From SIG454 sp045646365 (lineage in GTDB: Bacteria; Bacillota; Clostridia; Monoglobales; Monoglobaceae): a stretch of DNA of 64,000 nucleotides. Below are positions 63,210 through 64,000 of the stretch, piece by piece. Made by a program: the position numbers and the translations under genes. The number at the start of each line of letters is the position of its first letter. Within the stretch, counting starts at the first letter, position 1. Under the pieces are notes generated by a model that was not told the origin of the DNA, searched no databases, and saw nothing but the letters and a program-made list of their open reading frames with translations. Location: contig JAZRKP010000057.1 in NCBI GenBank assembly GCA_045646365.1, positions 1 to 64,000 on the forward strand. Reading direction: 5' to 3'.

Positions 63210-64000
63210 TTACTCTACTATTGTTACCGTAATCAGCTCCTGCGATGAAGTGAGCGGGGTCATACCGATAAGACTGTTCCAAAGGAACGCTTTTAATGTT
63301 TCACCGTCATTAACTGTTATCGTCTGTGTAAGTGTTTCTGTTTTACCCAATTCAACAATAGTTGCATTATCATCTATCGCAACATTTTGCATTACACCAT
63401 CTTTGTGTGTTGCAAGGATTAAAATTGCGCTGTATCCGTCAGCGATACCATTATTTGTTACATTGATTGTAACTGTTTTTTCAGCTGTATCCCCAGTCAT
63501 TCCAAATGTTCCGATTACAGTATCGGGGATTGATTCTGTTATGCTTAAGTTATCAATATAGAAATCAACGGTTCCGCCACCTGTTGCAACTGTAAGGAAA
63601 TTCATATTTCCTGTAATGCTCCATGGAGTTATTGATTCAACCTTATACCAACCATCTTTATCCTCAGTAACTTTAAGATTAGTTCCAGACGCTATGCTAA
63701 AGACACCATCTTCTGTACTCTTTAATTTAGCCTGGTTAGTATCCCAATTCCAGCCAAATCGTACATACATTCCGTTTGTTGAAGCAAGCTTTCCTTTTAC
63801 ATAAAAACTAATATTATATTTTTTACCTGTCGCTATTCCCAAATTAGCAGTTGTTGCAAGAACTGTTTCGGATGATACTTTTGCATTGATACTGTGGTTT
63901 CCGCTATATGCATTTGCTGTTGAATATTCAAGCCCTGCGACTGCGGCAGTATTTCCAAGTTGTGTTATAACTGCGCCGGATGTATTTGTTTTTTCACCCG
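63210..64000 (-). CDS. Secreted carbohydrate-binding-type protein with C-terminal module (partial, 5' end outside window)
   Basis: The frame is open to the right edge of the window, so the N-terminus is missing; the TTG at 63842 is internal, not a start. The visible 263 residues hold the end of a CBM4/9-type sandwich (YSGNHSINAKVSSETVL, KKYNISFYVKGKL, GWYKVESITPWSITG, TVDFYIDNLSITE) and then the shared C-terminal module ending LKAFLWNSLIGMTPLTSSQE. No catalytic motif is visible in this part; an enzyme domain could lie upstream. It is the first visible gene of the region C operon. Confidence 0.75.
   Translation of the reverse strand, partial: GEKTNTSGAVITQLGNTAAVAGLEYSTANAYSGNHSINAKVSSETVLATTANLGIATGKKYNISFYVKGKLASTNGMYVRFGWNWDTNQAKLKSTEDGVFSIASGTNLKVTEDKDGWYKVESITPWSITGNMNFLTVATGGGTVDFYIDNLSITESIPDTVIGTFGMTGDTAEKTVTINVTNNGIADGYSAILILATHKDGVMQNVAIDDNATIVELGKTETLTQTITVNDGETLKAFLWNSLIGMTPLTSSQELITVTIVE

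Noticed and set aside
2217..64000. Cellulosome (cohesin/dockerin) or sortase-anchored system
   Set aside because: No duplicated calcium-binding dockerin motifs, no cohesin-type domains and no LPXTG tails were seen; anchoring points only to SLH proteins.
1..64000. tRNA or rRNA genes
   Set aside because: No cloverleaf-like GTTCGA-type arms with CCA-adjacent stems or conserved rRNA stretches were noticed in the few intergenic gaps.

Overview
The window is AT-rich DNA from an anaerobic low-GC Firmicute, most likely a Clostridia-class gut or plant-fibre degrader. The evidence is strong AGGAGG-type ribosome sites, several TTG and GTG starts, S-layer homology (SLH) anchoring, AraC/XylS regulators and a dense set of glycoside hydrolases. 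A species cannot be named from the sequence. No tRNA, rRNA, CRISPR array or intact transposase gene was seen. Almost every gene lies on the minus strand in long, tightly spaced operons; only two AraC-type regulators and some repeat remnants are on the plus strand.

Region A (1-17.6 kb, read right to left) begins with a GH29 fucosidase and continues with a GH39-like enzyme carrying a CBM9-like domain (1130 aa), a secreted triple jelly-roll protein (810 aa), a second GH39-like enzyme (769 aa), a pair of SLH surface proteins (about 549 and 862 aa), a double jelly-roll protein (about 631 aa) and a GH106-like enzyme cut by the window edge. A divergent AraC regulator (17.9-18.6 kb) follows, then a stand-alone class C beta-lactamase-fold hydrolase. 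Region B (20.2-48.0 kb) is bracketed by two direct copies of a degenerate repeat module. Read right to left it has an AraC regulator (plus strand), GH127, GH88, two GH39-like secreted enzymes, a repeat-rich secreted protein (about 1037 aa), a second SLH pair, a heparinase II/III-like enzyme, GH2, two GH28-type beta-helix proteins, a homologue of the Anabaena sensory rhodopsin transducer (ASRT) and GH38. Region C (48.2-64 kb) has a partial secreted binding protein, two large GH42-like enzymes, a GH39, a GH3, an EEP-family phosphatase/nuclease, and a small-molecule enzyme set: SDR, type I dehydroquinase-like protein, metallo-beta-lactamase fold protein and quinone oxidoreductase-like protein.

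Taken together the genes suggest breakdown of a plant polysaccharide of pectic or arabinogalactan type (rhamnose, galacturonate, arabinose, galactose, fucose, xylose and mannose activities). Secreted binding and cleaving proteins sit outside the cell and the signal-less GH29, GH38, GH28, GH2, GH88, GH127, GH3 and GH39 enzymes finish oligosaccharides inside. No transporter is encoded here, so uptake must be encoded elsewhere. The most unusual feature is the architecture. The secreted enzymes have no SLH, dockerin or sortase anchor, but seven secreted proteins share a C-terminal module ending in a (F/M)(I/L)W(D/N)S-type motif. Two copies of a two-gene SLH unit lie among them, and perfect hairpins without a U-tract follow several of the secreted-protein genes. 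This looks like a non-cellulosomal surface complex with stoichiometry set at the RNA level; that reading is inference.
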